A DNA stretch of 64,000 nucleotides from Bacillota bacterium. GTDB taxonomy: Bacteria > Bacillota > Clostridia > Acetivibrionales > JAEXSP01. The stretch is from NCBI GenBank assembly GCA_023453795.1, contig JAEXSP010000015.1:124001-188000 (forward strand), read 5' to 3'. The translations under genes and the position numbers were made by a program. Shown here piece after piece: positions 26,686 to 34,141 of this stretch (position 1 is the stretch's first letter; every line of letters begins with the position of its first letter). The notes under the pieces were generated by a model. It saw nothing but the letters and a program-made list of their open reading frames with translations, searched no databases and was not told the DNA's origin.

Positions 26686-27612
26686 TTATTGTTTATAAGG
26701 CAGCGTCGTTATAATTTTAAGCAAATACTGTTTTATAATAGCAAGGTCAAGAGAATCTACAGAATTATCAAGATTCAGGTCCACAATCTTATTATATACA
26801 TGCTTCGGATCCATTAAATACTGCTTGAGTCCTGCAAGATCCAAGGCATCCACAGCTTTGTCATTGTTTATATCCCCATAAATTTCTGTTGGTGTATCGA
26901 AAAAGTAAATTCTCTGCATTTCAGCCCAAATTGCGTCTGCTGCTGCATAGCTCCCTGCTGTAGTGGGATGTATGCCGTCCGACAAAATGTACTGGGAGTA
27001 TTTGCCGTCAAAGGTAGGTCTTAAATCAAAGAAATATCCTTTTGGCGAAGTTGAACCAGTTACAATACTCTGAATTTGCGGTCTTAATGTATTCAGTTTT
27101 GGATTTAAGGTTCCAGATAAAGATCCCTGAGCATCAGGATAAAACAGATAGAAAACCTTGACCAGACCGTTCTTCTGCATTGTCTGAAATAAGGTTTTTG
27201 CTGCAGCTACGGCATTATCTACGCTTCCCATCAAGCAGTCATTTCCTCCGCCATCCATAATGACATACTTTACTGTACCAGCATTTACACCATTTTGGTA
27301 TTGTTGAGGAATATTCGGTGAACTTCCACCGGAAAGCAAGGTTCCGCTTACTGAATTATCCCGGAAATGGTCATTCGCACCCAGAACCCCTGCGTTTATG
27401 GCATCTTGTTCCAACCTTTTTGTGATTTCATGGGACAACGCTAAAAATGAGTCCCCTATTACAAGGACTTCACTTCCTTTTATTTGGGTTGTACTGGCTG
27501 CTGTAGTTCCTGATGTCGCCGCTGTTGCTTGTCCGGGCAATAAAAAAAGCCCTGCAAAAGCACACGTAATGACTGAGGCGGTAATTCGGAAAAGCACATT
27601 CTTGAATTTCAT
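26686..27612 (-). CDS. Cellulosomal SGNH/GDSL hydrolase with type I dockerin
   Basis: A 308-residue secreted enzyme. Signal peptide (KFKNVLFRITASVITCAFAG), then an SGNH hydrolase domain with block I VIGDSFLALS, block III GGGNDC and block V LSDGIHP. A C-terminal type I dockerin has two calcium-binding repeats, GDINNDKAVDALDLAGLKQYL and VDLNLDNSVDSLDLAIIKQYL. The recognition pairs AL and SL resemble dockerins of mesophilic Ruminiclostridium rather than the ST pairs of C. thermocellum. It is probably a carbohydrate esterase (acetyl or feruloyl) docked on a cellulosome; which one cannot be told. The start at 27612 follows GGGAGGG; the longer frame to 27666 would bury the signal peptide. Confidence 0.92.
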   Translation of the reverse strand: MKFKNVLFRITASVITCAFAGLFLLPGQATAATSGTTAASTTQIKGSEVLVIGDSFLALSHEITKRLEQDAINAGVLGANDHFRDNSVSGTLLSGGSSPNIPQQYQNGVNAGTVKYVIMDGGGNDCLMGSVDNAVAAAKTLFQTMQKNGLVKVFYLFYPDAQGSLSGTLNPKLNTLRPQIQSIVTGSTSPKGYFFDLRPTFDGKYSQYILSDGIHPTTAGSYAAADAIWAEMQRIYFFDTPTEIYGDINNDKAVDALDLAGLKQYLMDPKHVYNKIVDLNLDNSVDSLDLAIIKQYLLKIITTLPYKQ

Positions 27613-27652
27613 AACATTCCCTCCCATTTCTCTCCATACAATATTAAACCTT

Positions 27653-27712
27653 AATGTTTCAAGCATTGAAACATTCCAAACCCATTATATACCATTTTCT
27701 TCGGACAAGCAA
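27653..27712 (-). promoter_or_regulatory. Promoter and 23-bp palindrome upstream of the dockerin SGNH gene
   Basis: On the minus strand TTGCTT (27707-27712), 17 bp, TATAAT (27684-27689). Right after the expected start site a perfect palindrome spans 27653-27675: AATGTTTCAA-GCA-TTGAAACATT. It could be an operator or a 5' hairpin in the mRNA. Confidence 0.65.
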
Positions 27713-28046
27713 CCATAATTTATCTTTAATAATAAAATTCTCCACTTTTGCAGTATGCAGGTTTTCATGTAAAAAGAATCAAAACAATTAAGGTTTACCG
27801 ACTGTAAAAGCTACGCAACTCACTGGAATAAAAGCCCTCACCCTCCATAATATATCTTATCAGGAACTTGACGGAAGCAATAATCTTGTATTATTATAGT
27901 AATTATTACTAACTTATGTAAATTTATAGGTTATTCAGAAAATATTTGTAATATTATAAAACAGGTTTAAAGAATAAAGCATTTCTCTAAGTACTGAGTA
28001 TTAAAAATTCCATAATAAAATACATTAACTTGCAAAGGATTAACGT
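27713..28046. other. AT-rich gap before the RiPP cluster
   Basis: About 330 bases between the divergent SGNH and RiPP genes. The promoter of the RiPP cluster should lie here. Several AT-rich -10-like strings occur around 27890-27960, but none has a convincing -35 box. I checked for known riboswitch patterns (c-di-GMP, preQ1) and did not find one. Confidence 0.4.
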
Positions 28047-30074
28047 ATGAAAGTACTTCTCTGCAACATGCCATGGGGAAAAATTGATTTTCCGTCAATA
28101 CAACTGGGTATTCTGAAAGCTTATCTGACGCAGCACGGAATAAGTGCCGATGTATCATATCAGAATGTAAGATTCGCTGCCTTGATCGGTACGGAAACAT
28201 ACTCGAAGCTTTCAATCAGTTCCCGTTATTCCTTTCTTTTAGAATGGCTGTTTAACGAATTTATTGTTAAAGACAAGTCAGTACTTAAGGAAATGCAGAA
28301 AAATCAGGAAAATGATATCAGGGAGCTTATTGAGCTAAAGGATACAAACCCTTTTTTGACGGACGCCTATAATCCGATGCCTATCGGAAGTGCAAAAGCA
28401 GTAGATGAAAAGCAGATTGAAAATGAATTAATCAGGGTCTGCAGGAATATAAAAAATGAAACCATCCCCACCTACTTTTATAAGCTGTTAAATGAAACCA
28501 ACTTTTCCGAATACGACATAATAGGTTTTACCTGTTCTTTCAGTCAGACAGCCCCTTCAATCAGCTTCGCCAGAATCATAAAGGACAGGTTCAGAGATAA
28601 GGTGATAATACTAGGAGGCAATGGTGTAAGCGGTCATATGGGAATTGAGTACATGAAGGCTTTCCCATGGATTGATTACATTGTATACGGTGAGGGAGAA
28701 ACTGCGCTTTCGGAACTGGTTCAATATCTCAGGGAAAATCATTACAGCTTAAAGCCCGGGCACAAGCTTACAGGGATTATCTACCGGGAGGAAGACGGAA
28801 ATATCATAATGTCACCGCCGTCACCATCCCTTGAAATGGACAAAGTTCCCGTACCCGATTATGATGATTATTTCAGTCAGATAAAAATAATTGAAAAAGC
28901 AGCAGGAATAAGCCTCAAGCAGGACACTTTACTGTTTGAAACAGCTAGGGGCTGTTGGTGGGGAGAAAAAAAGCAATGCAAATTCTGCAGCCTCAACGGT
29001 GAAAACCGGCATTTCCGGAGCAAAACCTGGGAAACGGTACTTGAGAATGTTCTTCAGCTATCGGAACGGTATGAAAAAAATGAACTTATTTGTGTCGACA
29101 ATATATTGAGTTATCCCGCATTGGTTAATTTATTTTCAGCATTGCAGGAAAGGAATCTGAATCTTGATATATTCTGGGAAGTAAAGCCGAATCTATCAAT
29201 GAAGCAGCTGAAAATATTGTCCGAAGCCGGGCTGAAAAAAGTTCAGGCAGGAATAGAAAGCTTTAGCACTGAAGTGATAAGACTTATCGAAAAAGGCTCG
29301 ACCAGGTTGAAAAACGTGCAGTTTGTTAGAAACTGCTTCTCACTGGGAATTCATGTATCCTATAATTTCCTCTTCGGTTTTCCCGGAGAAAAGCCGGAAT
29401 ACTACAATGACCTTGCAGAACTGTTTCCGCTTCTTCACCACATTACCCCTCCCCTCTATCCGCCAAGGCCTATGATTCTTCAAAGATTCAGCAGGTATTA
29501 TGCAGAACCCGAAGAGAATCAATTAAAAAATATAAGACCTATGAAGCAGTACAATATCATTTATCCGGTTAAAGAGCTGGATATAGAAAAAATATCCGCC
29601 ACTTACTCTTTTGAATGCACTTCTGTACCTCAAAACCTTGACTATATGATCAGAATTACCGAAGCTATCGGAGATTGGAATATAGCTTTTGGGGGTAAAA
29701 ACACTCCGATTCTTGCATATGAAACCGGAGTTAATTTTGTCAGGCTTTACGATTCAAGGTTTGAAAGGTTCAGGAGTATGATTCTAAGGGGCATTCCGGC
29801 AATGATTTACCTGCTTTGCGAAGAAATAAGACCACTTGACAGGGTTATTAGCGTCATAAGGGAAAAACATGCCGAAAAAGACCTGAAGGATGAGGAGATA
29901 ACAAACCTTCTCAATGTCCTTGTCTCAGAAAAGCTCATGATTATGGAGGATGGAATGTATTTGTCGCTGGCGGTCAACCTCCGTCACATTTCGGACAGAT
30001 TGCCTGAATACAGCCGAAGCAGGATAATCAATGCAAGATTGTTCAATGAATTTGATGAATTATTCAAAAAATAA
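28047..30074 (+). CDS. B12-binding radical SAM RiPP maturase (rSAM_ocin_1-like)
   Basis: A 675-residue radical SAM enzyme. The N-terminal 230 residues form a cobalamin-binding-like Rossmann domain (MKVLLCNMPWG, SIQLGILKAYL, IIGFTCSFSQTAPS, VIILGGNGVSG, YGEGETAL). The radical SAM core follows with a CX7CX2C cluster motif, C303-C311-C314 (GCWWGEKKQCKFCSLNG), as in ribosomal-peptide maturation radical SAM protein 1 (TIGR03975). The C-terminal part is a helical extension. B12 radical SAM enzymes methylate unactivated carbons or make other peptide modifications. It is the first gene of a three-gene cluster; the SPASM enzyme follows 21 bases later. The ribosome-binding site is weak (AAGGAT). Confidence 0.92.
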   Translation: MKVLLCNMPWGKIDFPSIQLGILKAYLTQHGISADVSYQNVRFAALIGTETYSKLSISSRYSFLLEWLFNEFIVKDKSVLKEMQKNQENDIRELIELKDTNPFLTDAYNPMPIGSAKAVDEKQIENELIRVCRNIKNETIPTYFYKLLNETNFSEYDIIGFTCSFSQTAPSISFARIIKDRFRDKVIILGGNGVSGHMGIEYMKAFPWIDYIVYGEGETALSELVQYLRENHYSLKPGHKLTGIIYREEDGNIIMSPPSPSLEMDKVPVPDYDDYFSQIKIIEKAAGISLKQDTLLFETARGCWWGEKKQCKFCSLNGENRHFRSKTWETVLENVLQLSERYEKNELICVDNILSYPALVNLFSALQERNLNLDIFWEVKPNLSMKQLKILSEAGLKKVQAGIESFSTEVIRLIEKGSTRLKNVQFVRNCFSLGIHVSYNFLFGFPGEKPEYYNDLAELFPLLHHITPPLYPPRPMILQRFSRYYAEPEENQLKNIRPMKQYNIIYPVKELDIEKISATYSFECTSVPQNLDYMIRITEAIGDWNIAFGGKNTPILAYETGVNFVRLYDSRFERFRSMILRGIPAMIYLLCEEIRPLDRVISVIREKHAEKDLKDEEITNLLNVLVSEKLMIMEDGMYLSLAVNLRHISDRLPEYSRSRIINARLFNEFDELFKK

Positions 30075-30095
30075 ACAATTTGGGGGAAGAAGAAA

Positions 30096-31487
30096 ATGTA
30101 TAAAAACTACAAGACATCCGCATTTAATACAGTCGTAAGAATAGATGAAGACAATTCAATAATTTATAACAGCTTTTCACAAGGGCTTTCACTTCTGGAT
30201 GTCAATGAAATGGGCATATACAAGAAATTTGACAAGCAGGAAGACGGAAATATTGACGCAGAAGAAAGGGACGTTATCGATCAACTGCTGATAAACAACT
30301 TTCTGGTTCCCTCCGACATTAACGAATTGGAGAAATTCACCGCGTACTACCGGCAGGAAAGGCAGAAAACGGACAACATGGGTATTACCGTGCTGCCTAC
30401 CTTGAACTGCAACTTCGGGTGCAACTACTGCTTTGAAGGAAATGAAAAATCAAATACACTTATGCCTGAAAAAATCCAGCAGTCCATTATGAACCTTATC
30501 CAAAGGAAATCAGACACAATCAAAAGCCTGAATATAACCTGGTTTGGCGGAGAACCCCTAATGGGCCTGAACGTCATAAAGAAGCTGTCCAACAACATCA
30601 TCCCGTTTTGCGATTCAAAGGGAATATCTTACTACGCATCGATTATCACAAACGGTTACATGCTTACCGAAGAAGTAATGGGAGAATTGTATATACGTAA
30701 GGTACGCACTGTTCAAATCACTCTTGACGGTGCCGAACAGGAGCACAACAGTACAAGATCCTTGAAAGCTACCGGCCAAGGCACATACGGCAGGATCCTG
30801 GACAACATTAAAGCTTACATAGATAAATACCCCATTAATACTATAATAAGAATCAATGTGGATAAGAAAAACGTGGACTCAATATTCGGACTTCTTGATG
30901 ATCTTGAAAAAAGAGGTCTTAGCAATACAAGGCGTCTGTCGGTTTATTTCTCACCTATAGAGGCCTCTACGCGCGCCTGTGGGAAGGCAGTCGATGAGGT
31001 CATAAAAATGGAGAATTTCGCAAAACACGAATTTGAATTATATAAATACGCCATAGCAAAGGGATTAAGTTACAATTCCCTCCCCTACCGCATGGTGGGT
31101 ATCTGCACTTCCTGCCGCCCCAACGGCCTTGTAATCCTGCCCAACGGTGATCTTCACCGGTGCTGGGAAACAGTTTCCGACGAAAGCAAGAAAATAGGAC
31201 TTCTTGAAAACGGCGACAACCTGACTAAAAATTCATTGGAAGCAAAATGGTCAGACTGGAGTCCCCTTAACTATGAAGAATGCCGGAATTGCCCCATATT
31301 ACCCAATTGTGCAGGCTACTGCTCTTACAGGTTCATTTACGGTTCCGAATTCAAAAGTGCCTTCAAAACACCATGTCCGGCACTTAAATATAACATCAAA
31401 GACAAGCTGCTGTACTACATAGCTTCAAAAGATCCGGATATCGCTAAACTACTGCTTGTAAAAGGAATGGAGGGAGGTGTAAGTTAA
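30096..31487 (+). CDS. SPASM-domain radical SAM peptide maturase
   Basis: A 463-residue enzyme. The N-terminal 90 residues resemble a RiPP precursor-recognition or small leader-binding domain. The radical SAM CX3CX2C motif is C105-C109-C112 (LNCNFGCNYCFEG), followed by WFGGEPLMG and ITLDGAEQEHN. The C-terminal SPASM/twitch region holds extra cluster cysteines: CTSC, HRC, CRNCPILPNCAGYC and a final PC. The set resembles the CcpM family of Cys-rich peptide maturases of clostridia (Clo7bot type), in which the enzyme forms thioether or related crosslinks. It lies between the B12 enzyme and the Cys-rich precursor, which is surely its substrate. The start follows GGGGGAAG. Confidence 0.93.
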   Translation: MYKNYKTSAFNTVVRIDEDNSIIYNSFSQGLSLLDVNEMGIYKKFDKQEDGNIDAEERDVIDQLLINNFLVPSDINELEKFTAYYRQERQKTDNMGITVLPTLNCNFGCNYCFEGNEKSNTLMPEKIQQSIMNLIQRKSDTIKSLNITWFGGEPLMGLNVIKKLSNNIIPFCDSKGISYYASIITNGYMLTEEVMGELYIRKVRTVQITLDGAEQEHNSTRSLKATGQGTYGRILDNIKAYIDKYPINTIIRINVDKKNVDSIFGLLDDLEKRGLSNTRRLSVYFSPIEASTRACGKAVDEVIKMENFAKHEFELYKYAIAKGLSYNSLPYRMVGICTSCRPNGLVILPNGDLHRCWETVSDESKKIGLLENGDNLTKNSLEAKWSDWSPLNYEECRNCPILPNCAGYCSYRFIYGSEFKSAFKTPCPALKYNIKDKLLYYIASKDPDIAKLLLVKGMEGGVS

Positions 31488-31531
31488 AGGTATTTTAATC
31501 ATTAACAATAAATTTTAAGGAGGACTGAAAT

Positions 31532-32140
31532 ATGAAAAACTTTGTTAACATCGGTTTTAACGGTTATCCTGAGAGCAACGTAGATTCTGTTGTAAGAGGG
31601 TTTACAACGAATAAGGAACTCGTAGTGTTCAGCGTATCGCCTGACGAAGGCACAACAGCTTCACTGCACGGGACAAAACTTGAATTGCCCAATGAGTTAG
31701 TCAAAATTAACGACTTAAAAACCCTGATCAATTACCTAAAAGGTGTATCAATGTCTGTGGAAAATAATGTACTTAAAACACAAACTCTGCCGAGCAATGC
31801 GGCAATGTATATGAAAACAGCTCCTCTTGCCGACCAGGATTGTACAGCATACGGCGGATGCCCTGCAGATGGTGGTTGTGCAGCAGATGGCTGTGCAGCA
31901 CACGGTGGCTGCGCGGCTCGTGCCGGGTGTGCAGCGGATGGCTGCGGAGGATATGGCGGCTGCGCTGCAGACGGAGGCTGTGCAGCACGTGGATGTGCAG
32001 CGGACGGAGGCTGTGGAGCAAATGTACCTTGTGCAGCTGATGGCTGCGTTGGACATGCATGCGGAGTTGATGCCTGCCCGGCAAATGTCAACATCGGGCC
32101 GTGTGCAATTGATATTCCTATATGCCCGATAATTCTGTAA
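31532..32140 (+). CDS. RiPP precursor with 17 cysteines in a 17-residue repeat
   Basis: A 202-residue precursor. Residues 1-103 form an unusually long, Cys-free leader with regular secondary structure (KNFVNIGFNGYPESNV, VFSVSPDEG, LVKINDLKTLINYLKG). Residues 104-198 hold all 17 cysteines. The first 13 follow a strict pattern, C-X5-C-X5-C-X4 repeated four times, that is, units of 17 residues rich in Ala, Gly and Asp (CAADG, CAARG, CGGYGG). The tail is Pro/Ile-rich and ends CPIIL. The leader/core split, the Cys repeat and two adjacent radical SAM enzymes define a Cys-rich modified peptide. The Shine-Dalgarno AAGGAGG sits eight bases before the ATG. No exporter or protease gene is adjacent, so secretion is unresolved. 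Confidence 0.93.
   Translation: MKNFVNIGFNGYPESNVDSVVRGFTTNKELVVFSVSPDEGTTASLHGTKLELPNELVKINDLKTLINYLKGVSMSVENNVLKTQTLPSNAAMYMKTAPLADQDCTAYGGCPADGGCAADGCAAHGGCAARAGCAADGCGGYGGCAADGGCAARGCAADGGCGANVPCAADGCVGHACGVDACPANVNIGPCAIDIPICPIIL
31841..32044 (+). repeat. Four 51-bp tandem repeats in the RiPP core
   Basis: DNA coding for residues 104-171 consists of four diverged 51-bp units, each encoding C-X5-C-X5-C-X4. Codon use for Ala and Gly varies between units, so the pattern is kept at protein rather than DNA level. It is not a CRISPR array: no spacers, and it lies inside a gene with a good start signal. Confidence 0.85.
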
Positions 32141-32141
32141 T

Positions 32142-32199
32142 AAAAACCTTGATAAAATATGCTCCTCTTTCAGATATAGAGGAGCATATTTTATCAAGG
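32142..32199 (-). terminator. Perfect 22-bp hairpin between the RiPP precursor and the kinase gene
   Basis: Bases 32147-32168 pair perfectly with 32178-32199 around a 9-base loop. On the minus strand five Us follow directly, so it terminates the kinase gene. On the plus strand it ends the RiPP transcript with a very stable hairpin but no T-run, so it may protect the precursor mRNA. Confidence 0.85.
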
Positions 32200-32228
32200 A
32201 AGCTGTAATAAGACTCCATTTATCTCAA

Positions 32229-34022
32229 TCATTCCTTTGGAAGCAATATATCAACCCTTGTGCCCTTACCGGGAGAGCTCTCAACCTTAATGCCGTATTC
32301 TTCACCGTAAAACACCTTAATCCTCTGATAGACATTTACTAGGCCTATATGGCTTTCAGCCTTATTGTCAATCTCCTTCAGTGATTCGACAAGCCTGTCC
32401 AGCTCATCTTCCTTCATTCCCGAACCATTGTCTGCAACCGAAATACGAAGAAAATCCCCCGTTTCAATAACCGACACGGAAACAAGACCGGGTACTGATG
32501 AGTTCTCAAGTCCATGGACAAGAGCGTTTTCTACGATAGGTTGTATAAGCAGCGGAAGTATTTTCCTCTTTTCAAGGTTATATGGGCATTCCACGGTATA
32601 AGCTATCCTGTCGCCAAACCTGAATCTCTGAATTTCAAGGTATGCCCGTACTGTGTTTATTTCATCAATCAGGTAAATCTGTTCATTGCCGAGCTTAAGG
32701 TTCTGCCTGATTATTCTCCCAAGCAGCATTACGATTTCGGCTATCTCGGTATTACCTGTACACAGCGCCTTCATTCTGACGGATTCCAGGGTATTAAACA
32801 GGAAATGAGGATTTATCTTGCTTATAAGCATTTTTAATTCCATTTCCTTTTGGTTGATTACCAGCTGTTTATTTTGAAGATTGACTCTTAGATTGTCCCT
32901 TGACAAATCATTCAGGTTTTTAACCATTCGGTTTAAATTTGAGGAGAGGGAGCCGATTTCGTCATTCCCGCTTATTTTCGATATGTGATCCAGCTTTCCG
33001 GATGCAACTGTCTGCATGTCCATAGTCAGCTTCTTGATCCTTCTGCTTATAATATGTGAGAAAAGTATAATAATCACAACCGAAAGAAAAAGGCTAGAAA
33101 ATGTGATAAGCAGCGAAGTATTCCTGATCTTTCGGGCCGATGAGGTAATATATTTGAGAGGGTAAATGCAGATTACCGAGAATTTCTCATCGTATTGGGT
33201 TGATGAAAGCACATTGAAGGTAATTTTACAAACCCGGTTTTTAAAAGTAACCTTTTCCGAATACTGCGAGCCTTTATGGAATTTTGCATTTCCTAACACC
33301 TGTTCAAGCTTCCTGCCTTCAAAGCTTTTATTTTTTGCGGAAATGATATTTGCGGAATCGTCGCAAAGCAGTATGTCAAACTTCTCCTGTTCAAGAAATG
33401 CTGAAAGGTTATCCATGTTTACGTCAATTACCAGAACACCAAGAGGCTGCCCCATCTGGCTTTTAACAAATCTTATCAGGCATAATTGCTTACGGTTCCT
33501 TTGTTTGATAACTACCTCGTTCGTAATGTAACGCCATAGTATACGTCCCTTTTTATTTAAAGCGGATTTGAACCATTCCAGTTTCTCAATATCCTGAGTA
33601 ACCGGAATAAACTCCCAATTATTCAGCAGAGACTTATTAAAGGAATAAAGTCTTATATAGGAAATTTCACTATATAACCTTCTGAAGTCGGAAAACTCGC
33701 TGTATTTATTATAATCCCTTATTATATCCGCAGTTTTTGTGTATTGGGTGTTTAGAATCTTCTGAAGGTTTTCTTCGTAATACAGCTTGTTTGATATGTC
33801 AATCGGTATTTTAAGCGTATATTCAAGCCTCTTGCACACTCTCTCCGAGCTTTCTTCAATCTCAGCCGATGTACGTGAAGCCTCAACGGCATAGAGTTTC
33901 CCGGATAAAATCAACCCGATTGCAAGCACAGGCAGAAATACAACGAACAGGTAGAAAACCAGAAGTTTGCCTCTCATGCTTATGCTATTGAATTTAAATA
34001 GAAAACTTTTAAACATAATCAT
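32229..34022 (-). CDS. YesM-type membrane sensor histidine kinase, orphan
   Basis: A 597-residue two-component sensor. One membrane helix near 20-42, an extracellular dCache-like domain (about 45-295), a second helix, a HAMP linker (ISRRIKKLTMDMQTVASGKLD), then the His_kinase domain with PHFLFNTLESVRMKAL and HATPase with ENALVHGLE and DNGSGM. YesM kinases usually pair with an AraC-type response regulator (YesN) and control sugar uptake genes. Here no regulator is adjacent; a LipO-type binding protein gene lies divergently 120 bases away, as if the cluster lost its middle. The start has only a poor ribosome-binding site; an ATG two codons downstream is equally possible. Confidence 0.92.
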   Translation of the reverse strand: MIMFKSFLFKFNSISMRGKLLVFYLFVVFLPVLAIGLILSGKLYAVEASRTSAEIEESSERVCKRLEYTLKIPIDISNKLYYEENLQKILNTQYTKTADIIRDYNKYSEFSDFRRLYSEISYIRLYSFNKSLLNNWEFIPVTQDIEKLEWFKSALNKKGRILWRYITNEVVIKQRNRKQLCLIRFVKSQMGQPLGVLVIDVNMDNLSAFLEQEKFDILLCDDSANIISAKNKSFEGRKLEQVLGNAKFHKGSQYSEKVTFKNRVCKITFNVLSSTQYDEKFSVICIYPLKYITSSARKIRNTSLLITFSSLFLSVVIIILFSHIISRRIKKLTMDMQTVASGKLDHISKISGNDEIGSLSSNLNRMVKNLNDLSRDNLRVNLQNKQLVINQKEMELKMLISKINPHFLFNTLESVRMKALCTGNTEIAEIVMLLGRIIRQNLKLGNEQIYLIDEINTVRAYLEIQRFRFGDRIAYTVECPYNLEKRKILPLLIQPIVENALVHGLENSSVPGLVSVSVIETGDFLRISVADNGSGMKEDELDRLVESLKEIDNKAESHIGLVNVYQRIKVFYGEEYGIKVESSPGKGTRVDILLPKE

Positions 34023-34141
34023 ATTGAAAACATTTTATAACGAAACGCAAGCAGATTCAATAATATTGTAATTTATGCAACTATATACAGGTTTATTTTT
34101 CGGCCTACACATTGTAAAATAATATAACGGGAGGCAAATTT

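Noticed and set aside
27713..28046. Riboswitch upstream of the RiPP cluster
   Set aside because: A short ACGCAA-like string suggested a c-di-GMP aptamer, but the conserved core and paired stems are absent.
31841..32044. Possible CRISPR array
   Set aside because: The 51-bp units have no unique spacers and code for an in-frame repeat protein.
31732..32197. Several long antisense and shifted ORFs over the RiPP core
   Set aside because: They follow from the repetitive GC-rich Cys/Ala/Gly codons; none has a start signal, and the plus-frame precursor has a perfect ribosome-binding site.
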